Under the pieces are notes generated by a model, which worked only from the letters and a program-made list of their open reading frames with translations, made no database searches and was not told the DNA's origin. Shown one piece after another: positions 9,790 to 18,553 of a DNA stretch of 64,000 bases. The stretch is from DASWOJ01 sp964250755 (GTDB lineage Bacteria > Pseudomonadota > Alphaproteobacteria > Acetobacterales > Acetobacteraceae), in NCBI GenBank assembly GCA_964250755.1, contig CAXUHB010000011.1, forward strand, positions 1 to 64,000, given 5' to 3'. Made by a program: the position numbers and the translations under genes. Every line of letters starts with the position of its first letter. The first letter of the stretch is position 1.

Positions 9790-10656
9790 ATGGCCTCGTC
9801 GTTGAACAGCAGGATAGGTTCTGCTATCGGCACGACTTCCGTCCGGCAACCCTGGAGGTCCGCCGATTTGGCTCTGGCTCCTTCCGCGGTCATCCTCAGC
9901 ACCGACGAGATGGGCCGCGTCGCCCCGCCGATCTTCGCATCCGTCGGGGAGGGCGGGGTCAACGCGCCCGGGGACGTGTTCGTCATCCAGTCCCTGCTGA
10001 ACGACCGCCTGCCGCGCCCGCACACGTTCCTTCCGGTGACGGGCGATCCGGACCCCGGCTTCGTTCTGGCCATCCAGGCATACCAGGCCGTCATCCTGGG
10101 CATGAACCCGCCCAGCGGCCGCGTGGACCCCGGAAGCCAAACCTACTATTCGCTCGCAGCCCGCCCGCTGGTGGAGCCCGACAAGCCCGCCCCGCGCTAC
10201 GGCCATGTCGGCCAAGTGCCTGGGGAGATCGCCAGCGCCGCGGTGGCCTCCCAGGTGAAATGGAAGGTGCCGGCCTCCATCACCCTCGCGCAGTGGGTGG
10301 TGGAAAGCGCCTGGGGCGCGTCCATGCCCGCGGGCAGCAACAACCCCTTCGGCATCAAGGCCGCCCCGGGGCAGGCCGGGGTGGACGCGGGCACGCGGGA
10401 GGTGGTCGCCGGCCAAGACATCCACATCACCGCCAAGTTCCGCAAGTTCGAGACCCTGGCCGAAGCCTTCGACCTGCATGGCAAGCTGCTGGCCAGCAAC
10501 CGGGTCTATGCCCCGGCGATGGCCTTGGCCGCCGACCCCGACGCCTTCGCCGACGCGCTGACCGGGGTTTACGCGACGGACCCAAAGTACGGGTTCACGC
10601 TGAAGTGGGTGATGCGGACCTACGGGTTCCAGAAGTACAACACCGCGGCGCCGTGA
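9790..10656 (+). CDS. Peptidoglycan hydrolase (PG-binding-like + GH73/FlgJ-type glucosaminidase), probable T6SS effector
   Basis: This 288-residue plus-strand protein lies inside the minus-strand T6SS locus. Residues about 50-115 look like a peptidoglycan-binding-type helical domain (GDVFVIQSLLNDRLP ... AIQAYQAV). Residues about 155-285 form a glucosaminidase domain: TLAQWVVESAWGAS with the catalytic Glu, NNPFGIKA, KFRKFETLAEAF, and a C-terminal ATDPKYGF ... VMRTYG block, as in FlgJ/GH73 enzymes that cut the glycan backbone. No signal peptide is visible, so the enzyme cannot reach the cell wall by the general export path. Delivery by the T6SS is the natural inference. The ATG at 9790 is chosen; a TTG a little downstream is possible. 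No obvious secreted immunity protein lies next to it. Confidence 0.82.
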   Translation: MASSLNSRIGSAIGTTSVRQPWRSADLALAPSAVILSTDEMGRVAPPIFASVGEGGVNAPGDVFVIQSLLNDRLPRPHTFLPVTGDPDPGFVLAIQAYQAVILGMNPPSGRVDPGSQTYYSLAARPLVEPDKPAPRYGHVGQVPGEIASAAVASQVKWKVPASITLAQWVVESAWGASMPAGSNNPFGIKAAPGQAGVDAGTREVVAGQDIHITAKFRKFETLAEAFDLHGKLLASNRVYAPAMALAADPDAFADALTGVYATDPKYGFTLKWVMRTYGFQKYNTAAP

Positions 10657-10695
10657 CGTGCCTGCCCCCGTCCCTGCAAAGGGGGAGAGCAGGCC

Positions 10696-11415
10696 CTATG
10701 CCGCCACCAGCACCATGGTCACGTTGTCCCGTGCCCCGCGGTCCAGCGTCAGCGCCAGCAATGTTCCGCATGCACGCTCGATACAATCCTGTCCCAGCGC
10801 CGCCTCCAGTTCCGAGTCCGCCACCATCCGGGTCAGGCCGTCGCTGCACAGCAGGAAGATGTCGCCGGGTTCGACCGGGGCGTGGACCCAGTCGAGCTTC
10901 AGATCGTCGTCCACCCCGACCGCGCGTTGGATGACGCTGGCATGAGGGTGGCGCTCAGCCTCGTCCGGCAGCAGCAGCCCCGCGTCCACCATGTCCTGCA
11001 CCAGGCTGTGGTCGCGGGTGAGCTGGTCCAGCTCCCCGCCGCGGTGGCGGTAGACCCGGCTGTCCCCGGCCCAGAAGCAGGCGAAGTGGCCGCTGTGCAC
11101 GACCAGCCCGGCAACGGTCGTGCCGATCGTGACATCCGGGCCGCGACGGTGGGCCATGCGCCGCAGCTCCGCGTTGACGGCGCCGATCCGGCGGCGGACC
11201 TCGCCGATCAAGGCCGGGGCCTCCAGTGGACCGGCAATCCCGCTCAGCGCCGCCACCACCGCCTGGCTTGCGGCGTCGCCCGCGGTCATGCCACCCATGC
11301 CATCGGCGACGGCCCAGAGGCCGATGTCCGGGCGGTCCAGGAACGAGTCCTCGTTGTGCCCGCGGACCAGGCCGACATGGGTGCAAGCCGCCGAGCGCAG
11401 TCCAGCCCCGCCCAT
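10696..11415 (-). CDS. pppA: PP2C-family Ser/Thr protein phosphatase (PppA type)
   Basis: This 239-residue protein has the PP2C metal-binding motifs in order: RGHNEDSFLDRPD, WAVADGMGGMTAGD, GTTVAGLV, WAGDSRVYRHRGG, LLCSDGLTRMV and RDNVTMVLV. In T6SS loci PppA reverses the threonine phosphorylation made by the PpkA kinase on the FHA protein. Both partners are in this locus (kinase at 41475-42899, TagH at 18554-20194). The ATG at 11415 is chosen because AGGGAG stands about six bases upstream; an in-frame ATG at 11448 lacks this. The gene is flanked by two plus-strand genes: it converges on the GH73 gene (40-base gap) and diverges from the unknown gene at 11505 (89-base gap that should hold both promoters). 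Confidence 0.9.
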   Translation of the reverse strand: MGGAGLRSAACTHVGLVRGHNEDSFLDRPDIGLWAVADGMGGMTAGDAASQAVVAALSGIAGPLEAPALIGEVRRRIGAVNAELRRMAHRRGPDVTIGTTVAGLVVHSGHFACFWAGDSRVYRHRGGELDQLTRDHSLVQDMVDAGLLLPDEAERHPHASVIQRAVGVDDDLKLDWVHAPVEPGDIFLLCSDGLTRMVADSELEAALGQDCIERACGTLLALTLDRGARDNVTMVLVAA

Positions 11416-11504
11416 CTCGTTCTCCCTACGTGGCGCAGCATGTTGCACCCCCAGCCGCTGTCGTTGCTAGTATCAAACATATGCACAGGACAAGGATCAG
11501 CGCG

Positions 11505-12755
11505 ATGGGCTGCTTCTGCCGCTTGACGTTTTCCGGCCCGCAGCCGGAGCCGGACAGCAGCCAGGCCGCTGCTGACGAGGGCGCGCTGGCCGATCCGCCC
11601 CCGGTCGTCGAGGCGCTGACTCATTGGCTCGCCCGGCGCTGGCTGCCCGCGCCGCCCTGGGAGCCGGACCCCGAGTGGCTTGAGACGGAATGGCCGGACC
11701 CGGCCATGCCCCCCACGGCGATGGCGGTGCTGACCAGCCTGTTCGTGGCGCAGCGCGCCTGCCGGGACGCGCTGGACCTGGACCCGGCGCAGCCCGCAGA
11801 TCTGAAGGCGCTGACCCGCATCGTGGCGACACTCAACCGCCGGACGGAGCAGATGCAAGACGCCGAGAGGGACCAGCCCCCGTGGGAGCGGGTGGCGCTG
11901 CTAAATGGGCAGGCCGACACCACCCGCGACGCCGCCGTCCAGCGCATCTTCCACCCACGCCCGCGGCAGGAGGACGAGGTTCCCTTCGGCCCCTGGCGGG
12001 AGACCGTCGTCAAGCTGAAGGCGCTGTCGCCGCTGGTGGCCATTGGACAGATGCTGCAGCTCGACTTCGCCGAACCTAGTGCGCTGGACCGACTGGCCGC
12101 TGCCGTCCGCCCGCTGCGGCAGGTGGAGCTGCCGCCCCTGGACGACCCCGGCACGGTGCTGCGCACGCTGGCGCGCAACGACGCTATCGGACGCCTGTGG
12201 ACCAGCTTCGGGCGCGACCCCAGGCCGGTGCCGTTCGAGCGCGTCGCCAGGGCGGTGCAGGACAAGCTGCGGCGTGCCGTGGAAGCCCTGCCGGACGAGG
12301 TCCAGTATCGGGAGGGCGTGCTGGCCGGGCTGCCCGAGACGCCGCCGAACCCCTCGCAGCTCGTCAATGCGGCCACCGTGGCCGCGGCGCGCAAGCTGAC
12401 GCAGCAGATGCTCGACAGGGTCAACTGGGACGTGCCGCGTTATGAGGACCTGCCGCTGCTTGCGTCCGGCAGCCCGGTTGCGGCCCTGGTGGGCAGCCTG
12501 CGCCGGCTTGGCGCGTCCCCGGTGCAGGACGCGCCGTGCAACCGGGACTGCGATGCAGCGTCCGCCATGCGGGACGCCTACGCCCGCTCGCCAGCGCCAG
12601 ACGCCGCCCAACCAGGCAGCCAAGAGGGAAGTCCGTCCCAGCCGCAGGCCGACGCGGCAGGGGAAGCGACAGGCCCATACGCCCGGAACGGTGCGCGCGG
12701 CCTGGCAGCCAGCGCTGCAATAAACACGCACAACGTCCCGCTCACCGCTCCGTGA
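11505..12755 (+). CDS. Hypothetical protein encoded inside the T6SS locus
   Basis: I do not recognise this 416-residue protein. The start at ATG 11505 has AAGGAT eight bases upstream; an ATG at 11481 is the alternative. It begins with MGCFCR, has no clear signal peptide or membrane helix, and is mostly predicted helical between residues 30 and 330, with Pro/Trp-rich stretches (RRWLPAPPWEPDPEWLETEW). The C-terminal 80 residues are low complexity and include a CNRDC pair. It is read away from pppA and converges on tssM1 (25-base gap). Codon bias is like its neighbours, so the frame is real. Position suggests a T6SS accessory or cargo protein, but the sequence itself does not show this. Confidence 0.7.
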   Translation: MGCFCRLTFSGPQPEPDSSQAAADEGALADPPPVVEALTHWLARRWLPAPPWEPDPEWLETEWPDPAMPPTAMAVLTSLFVAQRACRDALDLDPAQPADLKALTRIVATLNRRTEQMQDAERDQPPWERVALLNGQADTTRDAAVQRIFHPRPRQEDEVPFGPWRETVVKLKALSPLVAIGQMLQLDFAEPSALDRLAAAVRPLRQVELPPLDDPGTVLRTLARNDAIGRLWTSFGRDPRPVPFERVARAVQDKLRRAVEALPDEVQYREGVLAGLPETPPNPSQLVNAATVAAARKLTQQMLDRVNWDVPRYEDLPLLASGSPVAALVGSLRRLGASPVQDAPCNRDCDAASAMRDAYARSPAPDAAQPGSQEGSPSQPQADAAGEATGPYARNGARGLAASAAINTHNVPLTAP

Positions 12756-12780
12756 ACCCAGGGGTGACGCCCGATGCCTG

Positions 12781-15700
12781 CTACAATGCCGCCGGGCATC
12801 GGAACTGGTGCAGCGCCGGCAAGGTGAAGGCGTTGACCACGCTGCCCGCGGTGAACAGGAACGAAGCGTTGCCGCCGGGTCCGGCGAACTCGTAGGTCAC
12901 GCGGTCCGTCTGCGTCGAGCTGGGCTTGCCCGTGTCCAGCAGGCGGAACAGCGCCCACGGTCCCTCCCGCATCGTCGTTTTCGCCGCGCCGCCGACCGGG
13001 GTGAACGTCAGGCGGACCTGGTTGCGTCCCGCCGTGCCTGGCCAGGTCATGCGCATCGGCTGCACCGGGCCGTGCGCGTAGGTCAGCTCCTGCCCGTCCG
13101 CGTCCAGGCTGACCTGGCCGATGGCGTTGTCCAGCGTGACCGGCGACACCTCGAACTTCAGCGCCACCGTCGTGCCCCCCGACGGAAATAGCGCCGTGCG
13201 TATCTCGGACGCCAACTGCAGCTGTAGCAGAGTGTTGGCGGACAGGCCCAACTGGTTGTTGTCGGCGCCGTTCCACTTCCAGGGCTTCTGCGTCGTGTCC
13301 ACGAACGGCTTCAAGTAGTCGTCGAAGAACCCGGCCAGCAGGCCACTCGGCGCCATCAGCTTGATGAAGTCGTCCATCGGCACGTCGGTCGCCGACGTCT
13401 GATAGAGGGGATAGCGGTCGGTTAGCGCCGCCTGGCACAGCGGCAGCACCTTGGATGCCCAGGCGTCCTGTATCTGCTGCTTGGCGCCGTTGCTGGTGAC
13501 GGCGCTGCTGCTCTGCGTCACGGTCTTGACCATCGCCTGCACCGGCGCCGGCAGCGTCTTGCCCAACGTTTCCAACTGCGCGGACAAGCTGCTGCCGGTG
13601 TTGGACGCCGCCGCCCCCAGCAGGGCCTGCGCCGCGTTGGGCGAGGCTGCGACCTGGCTGAAGCTCTGGTAGATCTGCGCCATCTTCGCCAGCACGGCCT
13701 CCAGCGGACCGGGCTTCTCCGGCGTGCCGACGAACTCGGACAACCACCGGAAGTGGTCGTTGACGCGCTGCGCCGGATCAATGACCGGGGCGCCGGGGGC
13801 AAACACGCCACCCAGCATCATCGCGATTCGCCGGTCCCGCCCGGTGATGACCTTCATCCCTTCCCGCTGCGCCTCCCGTCCGGCAAGCTGGGCCGACGAG
13901 GCCGCCAGCTTGTCTGCTTGCGTGGTCACCACGAGCTGCGTCTCGGTGTTGAATGCCTGGAACACGTTGCGGAACGGCGAGTTCGGGCCGGACAGGGTGT
14001 TCAGCAGATCCAGCCCGTCGTTCATGCTGCGGAACGGCTTGATGCCGACATCGGCAATCAGCCCATCCCACTTGCGGACGTAGTCGTCCAGGTAAAGCCC
14101 CAGCACGTCGCGCCGCAACTGGCCCACCTGCTTCGGGTCGGCGCCGACCTGCCCCGTGCGGCCCAGCACCCAACTGTCCTCGGCCACGTCGTCCGTCACC
14201 TCCGGCAGCAGCTTGGCGAAGGTATCGTGATACCCGGCATAGGTGTAGATGCCATCCACCCCGGTGTTCAGGGACTTCCCGGACCGCAATTGCAGCACGT
14301 TGCCCGCCGCCGCTCCGGCCTTGTCCGCATAGCGCCAGGGCGGCAAGGCACGCGCTTCCTCGCTGGCCAGGATGCGGGCATAGCTGCGGACCGCGAGCGG
14401 GGTCTGGCGCAGGATGCCACGTACCTGCTCCACCAAGGGGCCGTTCAGCGGGATGGCGGTTACCGGACGCTCCAGCAGTGCGGCGACGTGCTGCGCCAAT
14501 GCGTCCCGGATGGCGGGATCGGTGTAGGCTGCGCCGAAGTCCGCATCCATCCAGCCTTGCACCAGGCCGGGATCCAGCGGCCCGCTGCGGCCCAGGATGA
14601 GATAGACTTTCAGCGCCCCATACAGGAAGTCGGTGTTGCCCAGGTTGCCCTGCATCTGCCCTTCCAGCCGCACGAGCAGGCGCGGCAGCAGCAGGTTGTT
14701 CAGCGCGCGGTTGTAGGCAGCGTTGGCCTGCGCACCCAACTTGTAACCTTGGTAAAGGCCGAACCCGGCCAGCATCGTGCCGCCGGCGTCGCGGTCGCCG
14801 TACCCGACAGGCATGGCGCGCAAGGTGGCCAGCGCAGGCAGCAGCGCCGGCAGGTCGTTGGGCCGTCCGGTGTCCTTCGCCAGCGCCGCATACTGCTCGA
14901 CATAGATGTCGGCCTGGGCGTTGGTGCGGGCGATCAGCCCGGTGTTGGTGACGTAGCTGGCGGCCCAGCCAGCCGTCAGCAGCACCAGCAGCGTGCCGGC
15001 CAGGGCGTAGGCGCCGCGGTGCAGCAGGCGCTGCCGCCGCTCCAGCTTCGCATCCACTGCCACTACCCCGGCCTCGGCGAAAGCCACGTCCTTGATCGCG
15101 CGATGCAGGAAGTACGACTTGCCCACGCCGCTGAACGCCGTCACTGCTTGGCGCGGCAGGCCGAACTGGCCGGACATGGCGCCGATCAGCCGGTCCATCG
15201 GCGTGCCGTTCTGGGTGCCGCTCGTGAAATAGACGCCGCGCAGCAGCGGCCGCTCCTCCAGCCGGGACGGGCGGAAGATGTCCAGCAGGAAAGCGTCCGC
15301 CACGTCGCGCAGCGACGCGAACTGCTGCGGAAAGCCGTAAATCAGGCTGCGGGCGTTGATGTCCGGCTCCGCCTGCATCCGCTCCATCACGCGGTCGTTC
15401 AGCCGCTCCACCAGCAGGTCGAACTCCTCCGGGAAGCGGGCGACCGCGCCGCCTTCCTCCTTGCCGTCGTCGAGCGGGAAGGTCATGCCCCAGACCTGCT
15501 CGCGCTCCTCCTTGCCCAGGTTGCCGAAGAACTCGGCGAAGCCCGCCACCAGGTCGCACTTGGTGAACAGCACATAGATCGGGAACCGCACGGCAAAGCC
15601 GGTTTGCAGCTCGCGGATGCGGGCCTTGATGGCGCGGGCGTGCGCGGCGCGCTCGGGTTCGGACAGCACGGCCAGGTCGGACAGGCTGATGGACACCAGG

Positions 15701-16371
15701 ACGCCGTTGATCGGCTGGCGGCGGCGGTGGGTCTTCAGCAAGGTCAGGAAGCCCTGCCAGGCTGCCCGGTCCACCACTTGGTTGCTGTCCTGCGTGGTGT
15801 AGCGCCCGGCGGTGTCTATCAGCACGGCTTCGTCGGTGAACCACCAGTCGCAGTTGCGGGTGCCGCCCACGCCCTTGACCGGCGCCGGGCCGTCCGCGCC
15901 GGCCAGCGGGAAGTTCAGGCCGGAGTTGGCCAGTGCCGTGGTCTTGCCCGCGCCGGGCGGGCCGATGAACATATACCAGGGCAGGTCGTACAGGTGGCTG
16001 CCCGTCTGCCACCAGCGGCGCTTGCGGGTCTGGCGCAGGGTGGTCAGTGCGTCCCGCAGGCGCTCCCCCAGGGCGGCGACCTCCTCTGCCGTCGCGGTTT
16101 CATCCGGGTCGGGCGCGGCCTCGACCTTGACCATGCCCGCCAGCAGCTTGCGCTCGCGCGCCCGTGCCCGCAGCGTCCGCCGCAGGTTGGCCAGGAACCA
16201 GACCGCGGCCAGGACGCCGATGATGACGGCGCGGGGCAGCACCGGCTCCAGCGGGTAGTAGACGCCGGTGCCCAGCATGGGGCCGAAGAACCAGGTGACG
16301 AGGCACAGCGCCAGCACGGCGATGCCGGAGATCACCCAGGCGGACAGCAGGACGGCGCCGATCTTCTTCAT
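12781..16371 (-). CDS. tssM: TssM paralogue 1 (IcmF-like membrane complex protein)
   Basis: This 1,196-residue protein has the full IcmF/TssM layout. Two N-terminal membrane helices (about 6-28 and 45-62) come first, then Walker A GPPGAGKTT at 137-145 and DTAGRYTTQDSN. A cytoplasmic extension ends in a third helix near 445-465, and a long periplasmic part carries FMAPSGLL-like and KPFVDTTQKPWKW motifs and ends in FRCPAAL. It anchors the T6SS in the inner membrane and contacts TssJ in the periplasm. It follows tssL1, but unlike the second pair the two genes are separated by 193 bases that hold a pair of inverted repeats. It is the longer of the two TssM copies and closer to the usual family length of about 1,150-1,200. 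Confidence 0.94.
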   Translation of the reverse strand: MKKIGAVLLSAWVISGIAVLALCLVTWFFGPMLGTGVYYPLEPVLPRAVIIGVLAAVWFLANLRRTLRARARERKLLAGMVKVEAAPDPDETATAEEVAALGERLRDALTTLRQTRKRRWWQTGSHLYDLPWYMFIGPPGAGKTTALANSGLNFPLAGADGPAPVKGVGGTRNCDWWFTDEAVLIDTAGRYTTQDSNQVVDRAAWQGFLTLLKTHRRRQPINGVLVSISLSDLAVLSEPERAAHARAIKARIRELQTGFAVRFPIYVLFTKCDLVAGFAEFFGNLGKEEREQVWGMTFPLDDGKEEGGAVARFPEEFDLLVERLNDRVMERMQAEPDINARSLIYGFPQQFASLRDVADAFLLDIFRPSRLEERPLLRGVYFTSGTQNGTPMDRLIGAMSGQFGLPRQAVTAFSGVGKSYFLHRAIKDVAFAEAGVVAVDAKLERRQRLLHRGAYALAGTLLVLLTAGWAASYVTNTGLIARTNAQADIYVEQYAALAKDTGRPNDLPALLPALATLRAMPVGYGDRDAGGTMLAGFGLYQGYKLGAQANAAYNRALNNLLLPRLLVRLEGQMQGNLGNTDFLYGALKVYLILGRSGPLDPGLVQGWMDADFGAAYTDPAIRDALAQHVAALLERPVTAIPLNGPLVEQVRGILRQTPLAVRSYARILASEEARALPPWRYADKAGAAAGNVLQLRSGKSLNTGVDGIYTYAGYHDTFAKLLPEVTDDVAEDSWVLGRTGQVGADPKQVGQLRRDVLGLYLDDYVRKWDGLIADVGIKPFRSMNDGLDLLNTLSGPNSPFRNVFQAFNTETQLVVTTQADKLAASSAQLAGREAQREGMKVITGRDRRIAMMLGGVFAPGAPVIDPAQRVNDHFRWLSEFVGTPEKPGPLEAVLAKMAQIYQSFSQVAASPNAAQALLGAAASNTGSSLSAQLETLGKTLPAPVQAMVKTVTQSSSAVTSNGAKQQIQDAWASKVLPLCQAALTDRYPLYQTSATDVPMDDFIKLMAPSGLLAGFFDDYLKPFVDTTQKPWKWNGADNNQLGLSANTLLQLQLASEIRTALFPSGGTTVALKFEVSPVTLDNAIGQVSLDADGQELTYAHGPVQPMRMTWPGTAGRNQVRLTFTPVGGAAKTTMREGPWALFRLLDTGKPSSTQTDRVTYEFAGPGGNASFLFTAGSVVNAFTLPALHQFRCPAAL

Positions 16372-16399
16372 GGACGGGTTCCGGGTGTGATGGGCTGTA

Positions 16400-16555
16400 C
16401 GGCCTCTCCCTCAGGGAGAGGGCCGGGGTGAGGCGGGCTTGGCTGGGCGTCACGCACCGAAGCCGCAGTGCGCGCGGATGTCCTTGGCTGGCAGGGACCG
16501 CGCATGAGGACCCCCTTACCCCCGCCCTCTGCCGGAGGATGAGGGAGCAGGCAAA
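16400..16555. repeat. Inverted pair of REP-like palindromic repeats between tssL1 and tssM1
   Basis: A unit at about 16401-16440 reads GCCTCTCCCTCAGGGAGAGG followed by GCCGGGGTGAGG; it is itself palindromic. A second, more diverged unit at about 16507-16553 is its reverse complement: read on the minus strand it gives CTCCCTCA, a gap, then CAGAGGGCGGGGGTAAGG. Two head-to-head REP-type units of this kind are common extragenic elements in GC-rich proteobacteria. The transcript could fold into a strong stem-loop between tssL1 and tssM1, and so lower tssM1 expression or protect the upstream message. Recognition is by eye only. Confidence 0.6.
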
Positions 16556-16564
16556 CTGCCTGTT

Positions 16565-17905
16565 TCACGGCGCCGCCGGGGGCTTGATGACCAAGACGTC
16601 GGTGCGGCGGTTCTGCTGCCGGCCCTCCGGGGTGGCGTTGCTGGTCAGGGGTTCGTTGTCGGCGTGACCTTCTGCCTTCACGCGGGACGGATCGGACAGC
16701 TTTGCGCTGACCAGCCGCGCCACTGCGTCAGCCCGCGCCGTGGAGAGCTGGAAGTTAGATGGAAAGCGCGGCGTGCGGATCGGCTGGTTGTCGGTGTGGC
16801 CCACCACGAGGACCTTGCCCGGCTCTTCCTGCAAGGCCCCGCCGATGCGCTCCACGAGCGGCAGGTAGCTGGCGGTCAGCGCGGCCTCTCCAGAGGCGAA
16901 CATGTTGCGGTTGGCAATGCGGACCGTGATGGTCTGCGCGTCCTCGATCACCTGGACCAGCCCCTGCTTGATCTCGGGCGCCAGGAAGGTCCGCAGGCGC
17001 GTGGCGGTGGTGCCGGGCGCGGGCGGGGCGGGCGCAGGCGGCGGGGTGGGAGCCGCGCGCGTGATGGCAGCGGGTCCTGTGGGCGGCAACCCGGCCAGCC
17101 GCGCGAAAGCCCCGTCCGACGCGCTGCCCAGCATGAGGTTGAAGCCCAGGTAGATCAGCAGCGCCGCCGTCAGCGCGCCCACGCCGACGACCCAAAGCGG
17201 CACCCGGTTCCGCAGCGGGTCGTAGCCGGTCCCGGCTCCGCGCCAGTGCGGCGACAGCTCCCTCTCCCACTCCGCCCGGCGCTGGCGCACGCTGCGGAAC
17301 ACCCCGTCGCGGAACTCGGCCAGCGTGGCGGCGCCGCGCGGCAGCACGCGGTAGCGGCCCTCAAATCCCAGCCCCAGGCACAAATACATCAGCTCCACCA
17401 CGTCGCCGTAGCGGCCCATCTCCCGTTCCATCTGCTCCAGGATGTCGAAAAATCGTTCCCCGCCCGACACCTCGTTGTGGAACAGGCTTGTCAGGCTCTG
17501 CTGCGCCCAGGCGCTGTGGCCGCCCCAAGGAGTGCTGAGCACAAGGTCGTCCAGCGTAGCGCATAGGGCGTAGCGCGCGGCGCGGAGCGCCCGGGTGTCC
17601 ATGCCCGTCTGCAAGGCCCGCTGCTCGAACTCCCGCACCGCCCCGGCCATGCTGCGGCGCAAGCTGTCGGGGTCCGGGTGCTGCATCCGTCCGCGCAGGC
17701 GCACGGCGGCGGCAAGCAAGGGAGAGGCTGCGCGGACCAGCGGGTTCACGCCCACCAGCGGCAGCGTTCCATCTAGGCCCGAGGGCGCCGCATCCTGCCG
17801 TGCTGGGGCCGGAGCCGGGGCGGCGCTGGCCGCCCGTCCGCCCGGGCGCGGACGGATGATGGTGCGGTCGGCCTCCGGCAGGTCCGCAAAGGGATCGTCG
17901 CTCAT
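16565..17905 (-). CDS. tssL: TssL paralogue 1 with C-terminal OmpA/peptidoglycan-binding domain
   Basis: This 446-residue protein starts MSDDPFADLPEADRT and has a DotU domain (about 50-220, including DDLVLSTPWGGHSAW and RFFDILEQME), one membrane helix (about 240-262), a Pro/Ala linker, and a C-terminal OmpA domain with VVGHTDNQPIR, NFQLSTARADAV and RRTDVLV. TssL is the inner-membrane partner of TssM; the OmpA extension should anchor the complex to peptidoglycan, a role otherwise played by TagL. It lies downstream of tssJ (84-base gap, with several small CATG-rich repeats) and upstream of tssM1, giving the usual J-L-M order. It is the better match to the family consensus of the two TssL copies here. 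Confidence 0.94.
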   Translation of the reverse strand: MSDDPFADLPEADRTIIRPRPGGRAASAAPAPAPARQDAAPSGLDGTLPLVGVNPLVRAASPLLAAAVRLRGRMQHPDPDSLRRSMAGAVREFEQRALQTGMDTRALRAARYALCATLDDLVLSTPWGGHSAWAQQSLTSLFHNEVSGGERFFDILEQMEREMGRYGDVVELMYLCLGLGFEGRYRVLPRGAATLAEFRDGVFRSVRQRRAEWERELSPHWRGAGTGYDPLRNRVPLWVVGVGALTAALLIYLGFNLMLGSASDGAFARLAGLPPTGPAAITRAAPTPPPAPAPPAPGTTATRLRTFLAPEIKQGLVQVIEDAQTITVRIANRNMFASGEAALTASYLPLVERIGGALQEEPGKVLVVGHTDNQPIRTPRFPSNFQLSTARADAVARLVSAKLSDPSRVKAEGHADNEPLTSNATPEGRQQNRRTDVLVIKPPAAP

Positions 17906-17989
17906 GGACTGACACTCATGGCCTGCTGCTCATGGACCGTTGCTGACGGATCATTGCTCATGAAGCATCGTTCATGGGGGGACGCTCCA

Positions 17990-18451
17990 TCAGGGCTTCG
18001 CGGGTTCGATCTTGGCCGTAACCCCGGCCGCCCCCGCCGTGACCGTCAGAGTGCTGGTCTTGTTGGGCGGGATGGCGGCCACCGCGCGCCAGGTGACGTG
18101 CTCGTAATCGCGGTAGGCGGCAAACACGCCGATGGCTTTCGCCCGGTCCGCCGGCGCCAGCGACAGTGTCTTGGACGCGCCTGGCGCCAGCAGCACATCG
18201 TCGCGCTGCACGATGTCCTCCTTCAGCACGGCTTTATCGCCGTTGAACAGGGGAAAGAACTCCGCGCCCTCAAAGCCCGCGGGCGACGTCAGCTGGTAAA
18301 TGCGCAAGCTGACCGGCGCGCCCTTGCCGCTGCTGGCGTTGGCATCGGCGGCGGCGGTGACGGCAACGGTCACGAGGGTGGGCGGCGGAGGCGGCGGGCC
18401 GCCGCACCCGGCCAGCAACGCAAGCAGAATCAGGGGGCGTTGGCCAGGCAT
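17990..18451 (-). CDS. tssJ: TssJ outer-membrane lipoprotein
   Basis: This 153-residue protein begins with a lipoprotein signal (PLILLALLAGC), so the cysteine at about residue 15 should be lipidated. A proline run and a small beta-sandwich domain follow, with features of the VasD/TssJ family (VSLRIYQLTSP, FFPLFNGDKAVL, RDDVLLAPG, FAAYRDY). TssJ sits in the outer membrane facing the periplasm and recruits TssM. I chose ATG 18451 rather than the in-frame start at 18475 because AAAGGGA lies upstream and the lipobox then sits at a normal distance. Only one TssJ is encoded, so both TssM copies would have to share it, or one works without it. Confidence 0.9.
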   Translation of the reverse strand: MPGQRPLILLALLAGCGGPPPPPPTLVTVAVTAAADANASSGKGAPVSLRIYQLTSPAGFEGAEFFPLFNGDKAVLKEDIVQRDDVLLAPGASKTLSLAPADRAKAIGVFAAYRDYEHVTWRAVAAIPPNKTSTLTVTAGAAGVTAKIEPAKP

Positions 18452-18553
18452 CTCGTTCGGGTCCCTTTCAATCAAGCCCGCCAGCCGGGCCGCGCATCAT
18501 TACGCCATCGCAGCGCCGTTTAGACGTTCGTTGCAGGTTTTATTTTGCCTGAG

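Noticed and set aside
8854..10656. Long open frame extending the GH73 gene to 600 residues
   Set aside because: The upstream 310 residues are antisense to tssL2 and are Arg/Pro-rich without homology; the real start is at 9790.
13753..16431. 892-codon plus-strand open frame
   Set aside because: It is antisense to tssM1, with the composition typical of GC-rich shadow frames and no domain.
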